This document shows positions 17,983 to 26,511 of a DNA stretch of 64,000 nt, in pieces. Each line of letters begins with the position of its first letter. Within the stretch, counting starts at the first letter, position 1. The translations under genes were made by a program, and so were the position numbers. The notes under the pieces were generated by a model. That model had not been told where the DNA came from. It did not search any database and saw only the letters and a program-made list of their open reading frames with translations. Source of the DNA: an uncultured bacterium (GTDB taxonomy: Bacteria > Verrucomicrobiota > Verrucomicrobiia > CAIQCK01). Location of the stretch: NCBI GenBank assembly GCA_903870275.1, contig CAIQCK010000090.1:121486-185485 (forward strand), read 5' to 3'.

Positions 17983-19038
17983 TCATCTCTGAAAAATCGG
18001 CACGTAGTCATACGGCAGTTGCAGGACGATGCAGGCGATGGCGGTGCCATAGACGGGGCCGACGCCGTCGCCATTCCAAGAGCCGTCGGCGTTCTGCGTG
18101 CCGACAAGCCGGTCGCGGAGCGCGAGGAAGTAATTATCCCAGCGGCGGTCATGGACCTGATACATCGCCTGCGCCATGTAGAGGTGCGCGTAGAACCAGT
18201 GGCCGTAGGTTTCGCGGCTGTTGGGCGAGATGGTGCGGATGACGTAGTCGAGGCACTTCTGGGTCATCGGGCTGTCGTAACGGCCGCTGGCGTAGAGCGT
18301 GGCGACGGCGGCGGCGCTGATCGGCGCGCGACTGCCACCGCGCTGGGCGAGCGAATAGCTGATGCCGCCGTCGGCGTTCTGGCAGAGTTCAAGATACTTC
18401 ACCGCACGCTCGATGGTGGAGCGCGGGACCTTGATGCCGGCATTGCGGCAGGCGCGGAGGCCCTGAATTTGCGTGACGGTGACGGAGCCTTCGTCGCCGT
18501 TGCCGTCGGGCGTGTAAATCCAGCCGCCGGCGGTGCTCTGTGCGCGCGCGGTCAGCTCGACGGCGCGATGGAGCGCGGCGCGCAGGCGCTCCTCGGTTTT
18601 TTCGTCGGCGGTTTCGCCGAGGCACTCGGCGAGGAAGAGCATGGCGAAGCCGTGGCCGTGCATGGAACGGCCTTCCATGGCGCTGGAGATGACGCCGTTG
18701 GAGCCGGTCTCGGCTTCGGCGAGGAGAAATTGGACGGCGCGCTTGAGGTTTGGCGCGAACTTGCCTTCGCGCGGCGTGCTGCCGTTGGCCAGCAACGCAA
18801 GGCCGGCCAGCGCGGTCATCGCGGTCGGGTAGCTGCCCATGTTGCCGGCGTTGAACCACGAGCCGGTCGGGTTCTGCATTTCGCCGAGATACTGAAGGCC
18901 GCGGGTGATGGCGCGATAGGTTTCGTCGTTGATGTGTTCGGGCAACGCGGCGGGTTGTTGCGGGAAGGCACGCCCGCCAGCGAGCGCGAACGCCAGCGCC
19001 GAGCCGACCAGAGAGCGGATGGATCTCCAATGCTTCAC
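17983..19038 (-). CDS. Exported prenyltransferase/squalene-cyclase-repeat protein
   Basis: A 351-residue protein with an N-terminal signal peptide (about 25 residues, SLVGSALAFALAGGRAFPQQ). Repeats of alpha/alpha-barrel type follow, with QxDGSW-like motifs: GEMQNPTGSWFN, LCQNADGGISY and TQNADGSWNGDG. Terpenoid cyclases share this repeat, but the catalytic DxDD is not seen, so an enzymatic role is doubtful. Proteins of this sort commonly stand beside MoxR/DUF58/VWA genes in Planctomycetes and Verrucomicrobia (recalled). It is the first gene of the minus-strand run. Confidence 0.72.
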   Translation of the reverse strand: MKHWRSIRSLVGSALAFALAGGRAFPQQPAALPEHINDETYRAITRGLQYLGEMQNPTGSWFNAGNMGSYPTAMTALAGLALLANGSTPREGKFAPNLKRAVQFLLAEAETGSNGVISSAMEGRSMHGHGFAMLFLAECLGETADEKTEERLRAALHRAVELTARAQSTAGGWIYTPDGNGDEGSVTVTQIQGLRACRNAGIKVPRSTIERAVKYLELCQNADGGISYSLAQRGGSRAPISAAAVATLYASGRYDSPMTQKCLDYVIRTISPNSRETYGHWFYAHLYMAQAMYQVHDRRWDNYFLALRDRLVGTQNADGSWNGDGVGPVYGTAIACIVLQLPYDYVPIFQR

Positions 19039-19206
19039 GACGAAAGGTTAGACTGGCGAAAACCGCCGCCGTTGCAAAGCTTTTTACACCGTCACTTTGC
19101 CGTAACCAGCATATTACGCGACTTTGGGAGTTTCCGGTTGTCACGGGGGAGGGTGGCCGCTATATTCGCGCCGCATTTCGAGCCGCCACCGTGGCGGCGT
19201 GTGAGT

Positions 19207-19292
19207 GCGGTCGTGGCGGAATGGCAGACGCGCTAGGCTCAGGACCTAGTGGCCGCAAGGCCGTGGAGGTTCGACTCCTCTCGACCGCACCA
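19207..19292 (+). tRNA. tRNA-Leu (anticodon CAG)
   Basis: An 86-nt class II tRNA. The acceptor stem GCGGTCG (19207-19213) pairs with CGACCGC (19282-19288), followed by discriminator A and an encoded CCA. The anticodon arm CTAGG-CTCAGGA-CCTAG gives anticodon CAG. A long variable arm (TGGCCGCAAGGCCGT region) and a T arm with GGTTCGACTCC are present. It reads CUG, a frequent leucine codon in a high-GC genome. Confidence 0.96.
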
Positions 19293-19321
19293 TTTTAATA
19301 GAATTTGAGGGAGGAAAAAAG

Positions 19322-19834
19322 ATGGACAACGAATTCAATAAGCCCGTGGCAGCCAAGCGCCCGGTTCGGCGCCAGACGAAGAAAGCCGCGCCCACACCCT
19401 TGCCGCCGGTAGCCAGCGCGCGCGTGAGCGCGGCGGCAGCGGCAGCGGGAGCCGTGAAGCCGGTGCCCACGTCAAAGCTCGCCACGACGGTCGCGTCCGC
19501 GCCCATTCAAACGCCGGCTCCGAAACCCGCCGCGCCCGTTGCGGCGCCTGCGGCAAAACCGGTTCCACCAGCCGCGCCGATGCGAAAGCTGGAGATGAGT
19601 TTCGACGCGCCGTTTGCGTCGCAGGTGAACATCGCCGGCGATTTCAACGCCTGGGAAATGACGACGCTGGCGTTGCGCAAGACCGACAGCGTCTGGAAGA
19701 TTACTCTGGAGTTGAAGCCGGGAATCTACCATTACAAGTTTCTCGTGGACGGCGAGTGGGTGAACGACCCCAACAACGTGCGCACCGCGCCGAACCAGTT
19801 CGGATCGCTCAACAACGTGCTGGAAGTGAACTGA
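19322..19834 (+). CDS. Glycogen-binding (CBM48/AMPK-type) domain protein
   Basis: A 170-residue protein. The first about 85 residues are a Lys-rich start and a long Ala/Pro linker. The rest is a CBM48-like glycogen-recognition domain with VNIAGDFNAWEMTTLAL, LELKPGIYHYKFLVDGEWV and DPNNVRTAPNQFGSLNNVLEV. It has no catalytic part, so it probably binds alpha-glucan and tethers partners. GGAGG precedes the ATG. The glycosyltransferase starts 25 bp after it, and two GH57 genes face it, which supports an alpha-glucan role. Confidence 0.88.
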   Translation: MDNEFNKPVAAKRPVRRQTKKAAPTPLPPVASARVSAAAAAAGAVKPVPTSKLATTVASAPIQTPAPKPAAPVAAPAAKPVPPAAPMRKLEMSFDAPFASQVNIAGDFNAWEMTTLALRKTDSVWKITLELKPGIYHYKFLVDGEWVNDPNNVRTAPNQFGSLNNVLEVN

Positions 19835-19859
19835 TCCAGACGGGGAACCCCCAAACGAT

Positions 19860-21020
19860 ATGCGCATCGCCATTTGCGCGTGGGAGTCGCTGCACTCGAT
19901 CGCGGTCGGCGGCCTCGCGGTACACGTGACGGAACTTGCCGCCGGCCTTGAGCGCGCCGGCCACGAAGTCCACGTCTTCACCCGCCGCGGCCCGTTGCAA
20001 CAAGCTTACGAGCGCATCTACGGCGTCCACTACCATCGCGTTGCACACGCGCGGCACCAGGATTTCGTCGCGGAAATCCTCGACATGAACCGCGCGATGA
20101 TACAAGCGGTCTGGCAGGCGGAAGATTATATCCATGAGCCGTTCGACGTCGTCCACAGTCACGACTGGCTTACGGCGCCCGCCGGCGAGTGGGCCAAAGT
20201 GGGCCGCGGGCGGCGGTTCGTGCTGACGATGCACTCCAGCGATTATGGCCGGAACGGCAACCAGTTTTACGAAGGCCGCTGCCGGCAGATTCGCGACATG
20301 GAGTGGCGCGCCTGTTACGAAGCCGCCAAGATCATCACCGTCTCCGGCGCGTTGCGCGACGAGCTGGCGTGGATTTACCAGGTGCCGCTCGAGAAGATGG
20401 CGGTGATCTACAACGGCGTCAGTTATCACCATTTCGACGGGCCGTTCGATCCGGGGCCGCTCAAGATGCAGATCGGCATCGGCCCGTGGGAGCCGATGGT
20501 GCTCTTCAGCGGACGCATGACGCAGCAGAAAGGACCGGACATCCTGATGGAGACGTTGCCGGAGTTGCGCAGCGCCAACCCCAAGGCGCGATATGTGTTC
20601 ATGGGCGATGGCGACATGCGCTGGCGTTTGCAGCAACGGGCGAAGGAACTGCGCGTGGATGAGATCTGCCGTTTCGTGGGGCATCGCACGGGCCGTGGGC
20701 TGGTGGAGATGTTTCAGGCCGCCGACGTGGTGGCGGTGCCGAGCCGCAACGAGCCGTTCGGGCTGGTGATCCTCGAAGCGTGGAGCGCCGGCAAGCCCGT
20801 TGTCACCACCAATCACGGCGGGCCGAACGAGTTTGTCTGGCACGGCGTCACCGGCTTGAAGACCGCGCCGAAGGTGCCGGAACTGACCGGCTCGATGGCG
20901 GAACTGCTGAGCGACTGGGACCGCGCGCAATGGATGGGCCAGAACGGCCGCGCTGCCGTGGAACGCGCATTCACTTGGGACCGCATCGCCGCGGAAACGT
21001 TGAGTGTCTATCGCGGTTGA
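19860..21020 (+). CDS. GT4-type glycosyltransferase, probably alpha-glucan synthase
   Basis: A 386-residue GT-B glycosyltransferase. The N-terminal domain opens with AVGGLAVHVTELAAGLERAG and has VVHSHDWLTAP. The nucleotide-sugar domain contains LFSGRMTQQKGPDILMETLP and the EX7E segment EPFGLVILE near residue 298, then AWSAGKPVVTTNHGG. This resembles glycogen-synthase-like GT4 enzymes using ADP- or UDP-glucose. The neighbours (CBM48, GH57 branching-type enzyme, DUF4912) suggest alpha-1,4-glucan synthesis. It converges on the GH57 operon with a 77-bp gap. Confidence 0.85.
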   Translation: MRIAICAWESLHSIAVGGLAVHVTELAAGLERAGHEVHVFTRRGPLQQAYERIYGVHYHRVAHARHQDFVAEILDMNRAMIQAVWQAEDYIHEPFDVVHSHDWLTAPAGEWAKVGRGRRFVLTMHSSDYGRNGNQFYEGRCRQIRDMEWRACYEAAKIITVSGALRDELAWIYQVPLEKMAVIYNGVSYHHFDGPFDPGPLKMQIGIGPWEPMVLFSGRMTQQKGPDILMETLPELRSANPKARYVFMGDGDMRWRLQQRAKELRVDEICRFVGHRTGRGLVEMFQAADVVAVPSRNEPFGLVILEAWSAGKPVVTTNHGGPNEFVWHGVTGLKTAPKVPELTGSMAELLSDWDRAQWMGQNGRAAVERAFTWDRIAAETLSVYRG

Positions 21021-21097
21021 TTCGTGGCGGAGTTTTTGCGCTGGAGACGGGTGTATTTTTCCAAGGACCGGACAGGCGGGACGCCTGCGCTCCCCGA

Positions 21098-22555
21098 TCA
21101 GAAACTGCCGTTCAAAGCCGCCATGCCGCGGCGGCAGATCTCGCGGGCATATTCGGTCCAACGGCCCTGACCCCAGTAGCGATAGCAACTGGTCTGCGTC
21201 ACCAGGTTGTGGAACAGCGCGCTGCGATAGGCTTGGCTGCGCGTATCCACGGCGCGTCCGTCGAGCTTCGCGTGGAACGCGACGCTGAGCTTGTTCATCG
21301 GGTCAAGCACGTTTTCGTAACCGCGCACCCAGCTCAGGTTGTTTGTCCACGAGCCGCCTTCCATGTTGAACCGATGATCGCTGCGCTTCGCCTCTTCGAT
21401 GGCCTTGGCGACGCTTTCCGGCGTGGGCTGGTCGCCGACGCGCTGCCAGAGCGCGTGCTGGTGCAGCGGCAGAATCGGCGCGAAATCCTTCTCCGTCACG
21501 CCGGCCGACGCGAGCAGTTCGAGATACTCGGTGCCATTGATGCCGACGACGCCGTCGGTGCCGAGGCTGTGCCACACCGGTTTGTAGTTGTTCGGGAACT
21601 CGTTCATCATCACGCCGCCGTTTTCGCCGTCGGCGATCTGCGTCACGAGCGGCGGCACGCGCCGGCCGGCGAGTTCGCGTGGTTGCTGGCCGCGCGCTTC
21701 GCTGAGCGGCTGCATCTGCGCGACGAGCTTGGTGTCGGAGCCTTGCGTCTTGATCAGCGCAAGGATGGAGGTTTCCTCGCCCCGCGAGTTGCGGGCGACG
21801 AGCCGGCGCGGCAGATGACGCTCGCGCAAACCCTGACCGTCGGTTTCCTCGACGGTATGCTCCTGCACGAGCAGCCATTGGTAGCCGCACTCGCGCAACG
21901 AGTGGACGTATTCGTAGGCGAGATCGGGATGGTTCGGCAGGTGCATCTCCGGCGGCGAGAACCCGCGCACGCGCCGCAGCGCCTCCCAGCCGAAGATGGC
22001 GGCAAAGTGGTGCTGCCACGCGCGAATGTGGAGGCGGATATCGGGCGCCGGCGTCGAGGGCACGACGGCGTGGCCCCACATCGTGCCGAGCCATTCGGCG
22101 CATGGCCAGTAGCGGTCGTTGTGAACGATGGTCTTGAGATTGTCCAGAATGTCGCCGCGGCCCATCTGGCGCAGCCCGAACAGCAGCTCGCCCGAATAAT
22201 CGAGCATGATGCGCGGCCGGCAGCCGCCGTCGGCCAGTTCGCGGATGAAGTCGGCGATGCGGCTGTAGCACCACGCAAACACCGGCGCGTCGTGCATGTC
22301 GTGGACGTGCTGGCGCTCCATCATGTATTGGAGGTTGCCGACGACCGGCGCGCTCGTCAGGTCGCCGTCCTGCAGGATCAGCGGCTGGTGCATGTGCAGC
22401 GCCATCGCAAACGCCGACTGGAGCCGGTCCACCTGAAACGGCGTGTGGCCCGCATACACCGGCCCGCCGGAGCGCGTGACTTCCTCCACTTCCTTGTCCC
22501 AACCGCAAAGGTTGGGCAGACCGTCAATGATTTCCGGAATCGGATCGAGTTTCAT
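21098..22555 (-). CDS. GH57-like alpha-glucan hydrolase
   Basis: A 485-residue protein with the first GH57 motif as ALHMHQPLI (His54, His56). Further blocks include MLDYSGELLFGLRQMG and GFSPPEMHLPNHPDLAY. It is expected to be a retaining (beta/alpha)7-barrel enzyme acting on alpha-glucans in the cytoplasm; no signal peptide is seen. Substrate specificity cannot be set. The ATG at 22555 overlaps the stop of the upstream GH57 gene as ATGA, so the two are translationally coupled. The frame is open for another 180 codons upstream, but that part is a shadow of the neighbour. Confidence 0.78.
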   Translation of the reverse strand: MKLDPIPEIIDGLPNLCGWDKEVEEVTRSGGPVYAGHTPFQVDRLQSAFAMALHMHQPLILQDGDLTSAPVVGNLQYMMERQHVHDMHDAPVFAWCYSRIADFIRELADGGCRPRIMLDYSGELLFGLRQMGRGDILDNLKTIVHNDRYWPCAEWLGTMWGHAVVPSTPAPDIRLHIRAWQHHFAAIFGWEALRRVRGFSPPEMHLPNHPDLAYEYVHSLRECGYQWLLVQEHTVEETDGQGLRERHLPRRLVARNSRGEETSILALIKTQGSDTKLVAQMQPLSEARGQQPRELAGRRVPPLVTQIADGENGGVMMNEFPNNYKPVWHSLGTDGVVGINGTEYLELLASAGVTEKDFAPILPLHQHALWQRVGDQPTPESVAKAIEEAKRSDHRFNMEGGSWTNNLSWVRGYENVLDPMNKLSVAFHAKLDGRAVDTRSQAYRSALFHNLVTQTSCYRYWGQGRWTEYAREICRRGMAALNGSF

Positions 22556-24192
22556 CGTTTGTCTTTCGTTTTCAAACCGGTCGCTGCCGTTGCTTGCTCG
22601 CGTTCCGAAACAAAACGGTAGTCCGCGCGATAGACGCGGTAGTCGAGTTTGGGAAAAATGTTGTCCCTCTCTTCCATTTCCCCCAGTCCGTCTTCGTGAA
22701 CGCGATCTTCTTTCAGCATGTCGTAAAGTTGGCGGAACCGTAGCAAATGTTCCTTCGTTCGTCGAATCGCATACGGCACCATCGTGCCGCGCGTCATAAT
22801 GAACGCCCAGTCGCTTGACTGCGCCAGCAGCAGTTCGCGCGCGGCCTGGCCGAGCGCGCGGCGCGTCAGGCCATCGGCGGCGGGAAACACTTCCGCCAGT
22901 TCGCTCATCTGGTCGGCGGCGGCGTGGAGGTGGGGATAAATCCAGTCGTTGGCGCTGTTGAGCCAGACTTCGTGGTGGCCCTTGTAGCCCCAGCTCGACG
23001 CGCCGGGTGTCTCGACTTGGTTGACGGGATATTCGTCGAGATATTCCGACGGTGTGACCAGCCGCACAATTTTTTGTCCACCGGCGGTCAGGCGGCAAAG
23101 ATCATTCAGCCACACCGGCCCCTCGAACCACCAGTGGCCAAACAGTTCCGCGTCGTAGGGCGCGACGACAATCGGTTTGCGACCCATCTGCCCGTTCAGC
23201 GACTGCGCCTGTGCCTGCCGGCTCCGCAAAAAATGGTCCGCATGCGCCGCCGCCTTGTCCCACGCCCGCTGCCGCACATACGGCTCCTTGCCATCGGTGC
23301 GGCCGGTGACGCGGTGATACTTGATGCCGGTGTTGACGCGAATGCCGTCGCGGTGGATGCAGGGCTTGAGATAGTCGAGGTCGAGATCATGGCCGATGTC
23401 GCGGTAAAACTCCCGGTAGTCGTGGTCTCCCGGATAGCCTTCGACCGAACTCCACACCTGCTTCGACGCCTCCGGGTCGCGCCCGAACGCCGCCACGCCG
23501 CTCGGACAATAAAGTGGCGCGTGCACGCCGAACTTCGCGCTCTCGATGGCGGCGCTTTCCACAAAAAAATACCGGATGCCCGCTTCCTTCAGCGTCTCAT
23601 CGAGGCCGGGATAAAAACCGCACTCCGGCAGCCAGAAACCTCGCGGCGCGCCGCCGAACGTCTCCGTGTAATGTTGCGCCCCAAGGAAAATCTGCGCGCG
23701 CACCGCCGCCGGATTCACGCGCAACAGCGGCAGGTATCCGTGCGAGGCGGCGCCGGCGACAATTTCCAGCTTGCCAGTTTGCCGCAGCCGCGCGAACGCG
23801 CCCACGAGGTCCTTCTTCCAGCGGTGGCAGTAGTCCTCGCGTGCCGTCGCAAACCGCTCGCGATAGAAAACGGCGGTGTCGTGAAACTCCGGCAGATGGC
23901 GCGTGCGTTCGACTTCCTTTTCCGCCAGTTCACAGAGCCGGTCCAGATGCCGCAGGTAACGCCGCCGCAGCAATTCGTCGTTGAGCATCGTCACCAGCGT
24001 CGGCGTCAGCGACATCGTCAGCCGGAATTCCACGCCGTCCGACGCCAGTCCCTCCATCATCCACAGCAGGGGGATGTAACTTTCGGTGATGGCCTCATAG
24101 AGCCAGCCCTCTTCCAAGAATTCGTCGTGCTCGGGATGACGCACGAACGGCAGGTGCGCGTGCAAAACCAGCGCGAGGTATCCGAGGGGCAT
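22552..24192 (-). CDS. GH57/DUF1957 family 1,4-alpha-glucan branching-type enzyme
   Basis: A 546-residue protein starting MPLGYLALVLHAHLPFVRHP, the exact N-terminal signature of the GH57 branching-enzyme/DUF1957 group. Later blocks are GFWLPECGFYPGLDETLKEA, VAPYDAELFGHWWFEGP and AQSSDWAFIMTRGTMVPYA, the last typical of the C-terminal helical domain. It should introduce or process alpha-1,6 branches in glycogen-like polymer. The start at 24192 was chosen on this signature over one 32 codons upstream. It lies 2 bp after the DUF4912 stop. Confidence 0.87.
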   Translation of the reverse strand: MPLGYLALVLHAHLPFVRHPEHDEFLEEGWLYEAITESYIPLLWMMEGLASDGVEFRLTMSLTPTLVTMLNDELLRRRYLRHLDRLCELAEKEVERTRHLPEFHDTAVFYRERFATAREDYCHRWKKDLVGAFARLRQTGKLEIVAGAASHGYLPLLRVNPAAVRAQIFLGAQHYTETFGGAPRGFWLPECGFYPGLDETLKEAGIRYFFVESAAIESAKFGVHAPLYCPSGVAAFGRDPEASKQVWSSVEGYPGDHDYREFYRDIGHDLDLDYLKPCIHRDGIRVNTGIKYHRVTGRTDGKEPYVRQRAWDKAAAHADHFLRSRQAQAQSLNGQMGRKPIVVAPYDAELFGHWWFEGPVWLNDLCRLTAGGQKIVRLVTPSEYLDEYPVNQVETPGASSWGYKGHHEVWLNSANDWIYPHLHAAADQMSELAEVFPAADGLTRRALGQAARELLLAQSSDWAFIMTRGTMVPYAIRRTKEHLLRFRQLYDMLKEDRVHEDGLGEMEERDNIFPKLDYRVYRADYRFVSEREQATAATGLKTKDKR

Positions 24193-24194
24193 TG

Positions 24195-25358
24195 TTATCC
24201 GCTGCGGGCCGCGTCGCCGTCCGCCAGCGGCAATGCCATCCGCACGCTGAATGTGCCGTCGGCGTTCACCTTCACCAGCCGGCCGCAAACCTCCACCGTT
24301 TGGCCCGGCACGGCGCGGCCGTAAATGATGATGTCGGCGTTCAACTCCAGCTTGATGGACGGCGCGGGGCCGGCCGCGTCGAACGCGCCGCTGCTCGTGC
24401 CGAAACGCCCCACGCTGTGCGACGACGGTGACATCTCCTGCGCCTCCCCAGGCTGGCTGGACGGCGGGGCATCTTGCGAGGCCGGGGCGAATGTATCCGC
24501 CGTCACGGGGTTGTCGTGACTGCCGCCGGGACCGGGTGGCTCCAAAAGCTGGGCGTAGCGAAAATCGGTGTCGTTCAATCCCGCTGGAGCACCGGCCGGC
24601 GGCGGTGCGACCGTTGGCAGCGGAGATTCTTCCGGCCCGGCGGTGACAGCGGGCGGCGAAGCGGTTTCGGCGGTCGCGGCCCCGGACGCTGGCTGGTCTT
24701 CCGGCGGTGCTTGTAGCGGCTCAGAAATTGTCTCGGTTGCGATGGCTGCGGACGGCGCGTGTTGCGGCAGCGGCTGCGGCGCCGGCGTTGTTTTTCCAGA
24801 GGCCGCCTCCACCTTCATCCATTCCGTTTCGAGACGCGGCGACGCCGTGTCCGCCGGCACGTCCACGACACCGGAGCGGCTCACCGCTGCGAACGCGCCG
24901 TCGGGCGCGCGCAGACCGATCTCGGCACAGTAGGACTTGCCGCCGGCCCAAAGGTTGACATACCAGTTGCCCGCCGAAAGATCCACGGGCACGTCAAACG
25001 TGTCGCGCGCATTGACGCCGTCGAACCGGATGCCGGTGACATCGTAGAAGCGCAGCATCCACGCCGCTTGCTCCGCTTGCGTGCCGCAGCGCTTCACGGC
25101 TTTCGCGTGGTCCTTGACGGTGATTTCCCAGTAGGCGTGGACCCAGTGCGGCTCGATCTCGACGAGCGTGAGCCGCGTGTGGCCGTAGCTGGCGGGCAGT
25201 TCCGCCGGCAGCGGCGACGGGGTGGACGGCGTTGGCACGGCGAGGAGGGATTCAATCAGCGCGGCCTTGGCCAGGGCGCGCGGATTGCTCACGCCGGCTT
25301 GATTTGCCAGCGCCAGCAACTGCTTGCGCGACTTGGTTTCGAGTTCGCTCCGATTCAT
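24195..25358 (-). CDS. DUF4912 domain protein
   Basis: A 387-residue protein. A Rho-N/SAP-like start (MNRSELETKSRKQLLALANQ) is followed by a DUF4912 core around residues 60-185, with LVEIEPHWVHAYWEI, WMLRFYDVTGIRFDG and NWYVNLWAGGKSYCAEIGLR. A long Pro/Ala/Ser-rich linker follows, and a final short beta segment around IYGRAVPGQTVEVCGRLV. DUF4912 genes regularly stand next to GH57 enzymes (recalled); the beta-sandwich look suggests carbohydrate binding. The ATG at 25358 was chosen because the 31 residues before it carry no recognisable fold. Confidence 0.75.
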   Translation of the reverse strand: MNRSELETKSRKQLLALANQAGVSNPRALAKAALIESLLAVPTPSTPSPLPAELPASYGHTRLTLVEIEPHWVHAYWEITVKDHAKAVKRCGTQAEQAAWMLRFYDVTGIRFDGVNARDTFDVPVDLSAGNWYVNLWAGGKSYCAEIGLRAPDGAFAAVSRSGVVDVPADTASPRLETEWMKVEAASGKTTPAPQPLPQHAPSAAIATETISEPLQAPPEDQPASGAATAETASPPAVTAGPEESPLPTVAPPPAGAPAGLNDTDFRYAQLLEPPGPGGSHDNPVTADTFAPASQDAPPSSQPGEAQEMSPSSHSVGRFGTSSGAFDAAGPAPSIKLELNADIIIYGRAVPGQTVEVCGRLVKVNADGTFSVRMALPLADGDAARSG

Positions 25359-25485
25359 ATCGCTGCCAACATCGCCGCTGCGCGGCCAGATGCACGCTTT
25401 GGCGCCTTGAACGGCGGCGGTGTTTATATCGATTTCCCCCGCAGACTCCAACAGCTTTTATGCGGAACACGAAAAGTTCTGCCGG

Positions 25486-26511
25486 CTACGCCGCGCTTTT
25501 CTTCGAGCCGAAGAACATCCGCAGCATCCAGACCAGCACGGCCAGCATCACCACGAAGCACACTAGGAACATGAGAAACGGCGACCACTGCGGCGCGATG
25601 CGCCACGTTGCCGGGTCGAACTGCGGCGCGAGCTTCAGCAGCCGCACCGTGTGCCGCGCGAAAACCATCGTCAGCATCGAGACGAACAGCATGGCGCCCG
25701 CCGGCCAGAATTTTTTCTTGAAGAAGAAATGAAGCGAGCCGAGCGACAGCAAAATGCCGACGCCCAGCGCGGAGATGGCGGGCGTTCGCATGAACGCCGA
25801 CAGCCAGGCTTGCAGCGAGAGCAGGTAAGCCATCCCCGCCATCGCTGCCGCCACCATGCCGCCGACGAAAAACGTCTTGCCGGTCGCGAACACCTCCGCG
25901 TTGTCGCGCCCGATCAGGCCGACGAAAAAGCCGCCGACCGTCACCGCGCCGAGCACCATGTGCAGCCAGCGCAGCGCGTAGTCGCCTGCCGCCGGGTTCC
26001 AGACGAGGCCGGTCTGGTTCCGAGCGTACAGGTTGTGGATTTGATCCGGCTGTTCCGCCATCGAGAACACGGAACTATAAACCAGCGATACATAGAGCAA
26101 TCCGATCAACGCCACCGCCAGCGCGAGCTTGCTCACTTTGCCCGTCGCCTGCGCTTTGAACGCGGCGCGATAGAGCGCGTAGTAGGCCGTGATCACCGCC
26201 GCGATCACGCCCATCCAGAACCAGCCGCTCACCGCCGCCGCCGAATACATCTGGCGTGGAAAGACCAGTTGCAGAAACAGCAGCGGCGCGACACCAAGCG
26301 TCACCGTCGCCGCCGTTGCGGAGGGGAAAAGGCGCGCGAATTTCGCCAGCGTCGGATCGTCCCAGCGCCGGCGCACGGCGGCGTGCAGCACGATGATCAC
26401 GCCGCCGAGCAGGAAGTTCATCGCCACCAGGTGCAGCGTGAATGTCAGCAGGTGCAGCACCGTCACCAGCCAGAGCGGTGCCGACAAAAATTCGTAGTCT
26501 GGAAGATTCAC
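25486..26511 (-). CDS. Membrane subunit paired with the bd-like oxidase
   Basis: A 341-residue polytopic protein with about eight hydrophobic helices, for example WLVTVLHLLTFTLHLVAMNF at the start and FLMFLVCFVVMLAVLVWMLR at the end. No haem c motif is present. It follows the CydA-like gene with a GTGA overlap (GTG at 26511), so the two products are surely co-made and probably form one complex, this one in the place of a second subunit. Scattered conserved-looking histidines lie in helices 1 and 5 (ALRWLHMVLGAV). It does not look like ordinary CydB, and the exact family is unknown to me. Confidence 0.65.
   Translation of the reverse strand: MNLPDYEFLSAPLWLVTVLHLLTFTLHLVAMNFLLGGVIIVLHAAVRRRWDDPTLAKFARLFPSATAATVTLGVAPLLFLQLVFPRQMYSAAAVSGWFWMGVIAAVITAYYALYRAAFKAQATGKVSKLALAVALIGLLYVSLVYSSVFSMAEQPDQIHNLYARNQTGLVWNPAAGDYALRWLHMVLGAVTVGGFFVGLIGRDNAEVFATGKTFFVGGMVAAAMAGMAYLLSLQAWLSAFMRTPAISALGVGILLSLGSLHFFFKKKFWPAGAMLFVSMLTMVFARHTVRLLKLAPQFDPATWRIAPQWSPFLMFLVCFVVMLAVLVWMLRMFFGSKKSAA

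Noticed and set aside
21061..21085. Terminator between the converging GT4 and GH57 genes
   Set aside because: AGGCG-GGA-CGCCT is a short stem without a T run on either strand; it is more likely half of a dispersed palindromic repeat.
20780..22621. 613-codon plus-strand frame crossing the GT4 end and the GH57 gene
   Set aside because: Opposes a gene with GH57 motifs and ATGA coupling; composition is that of an antisense shadow.
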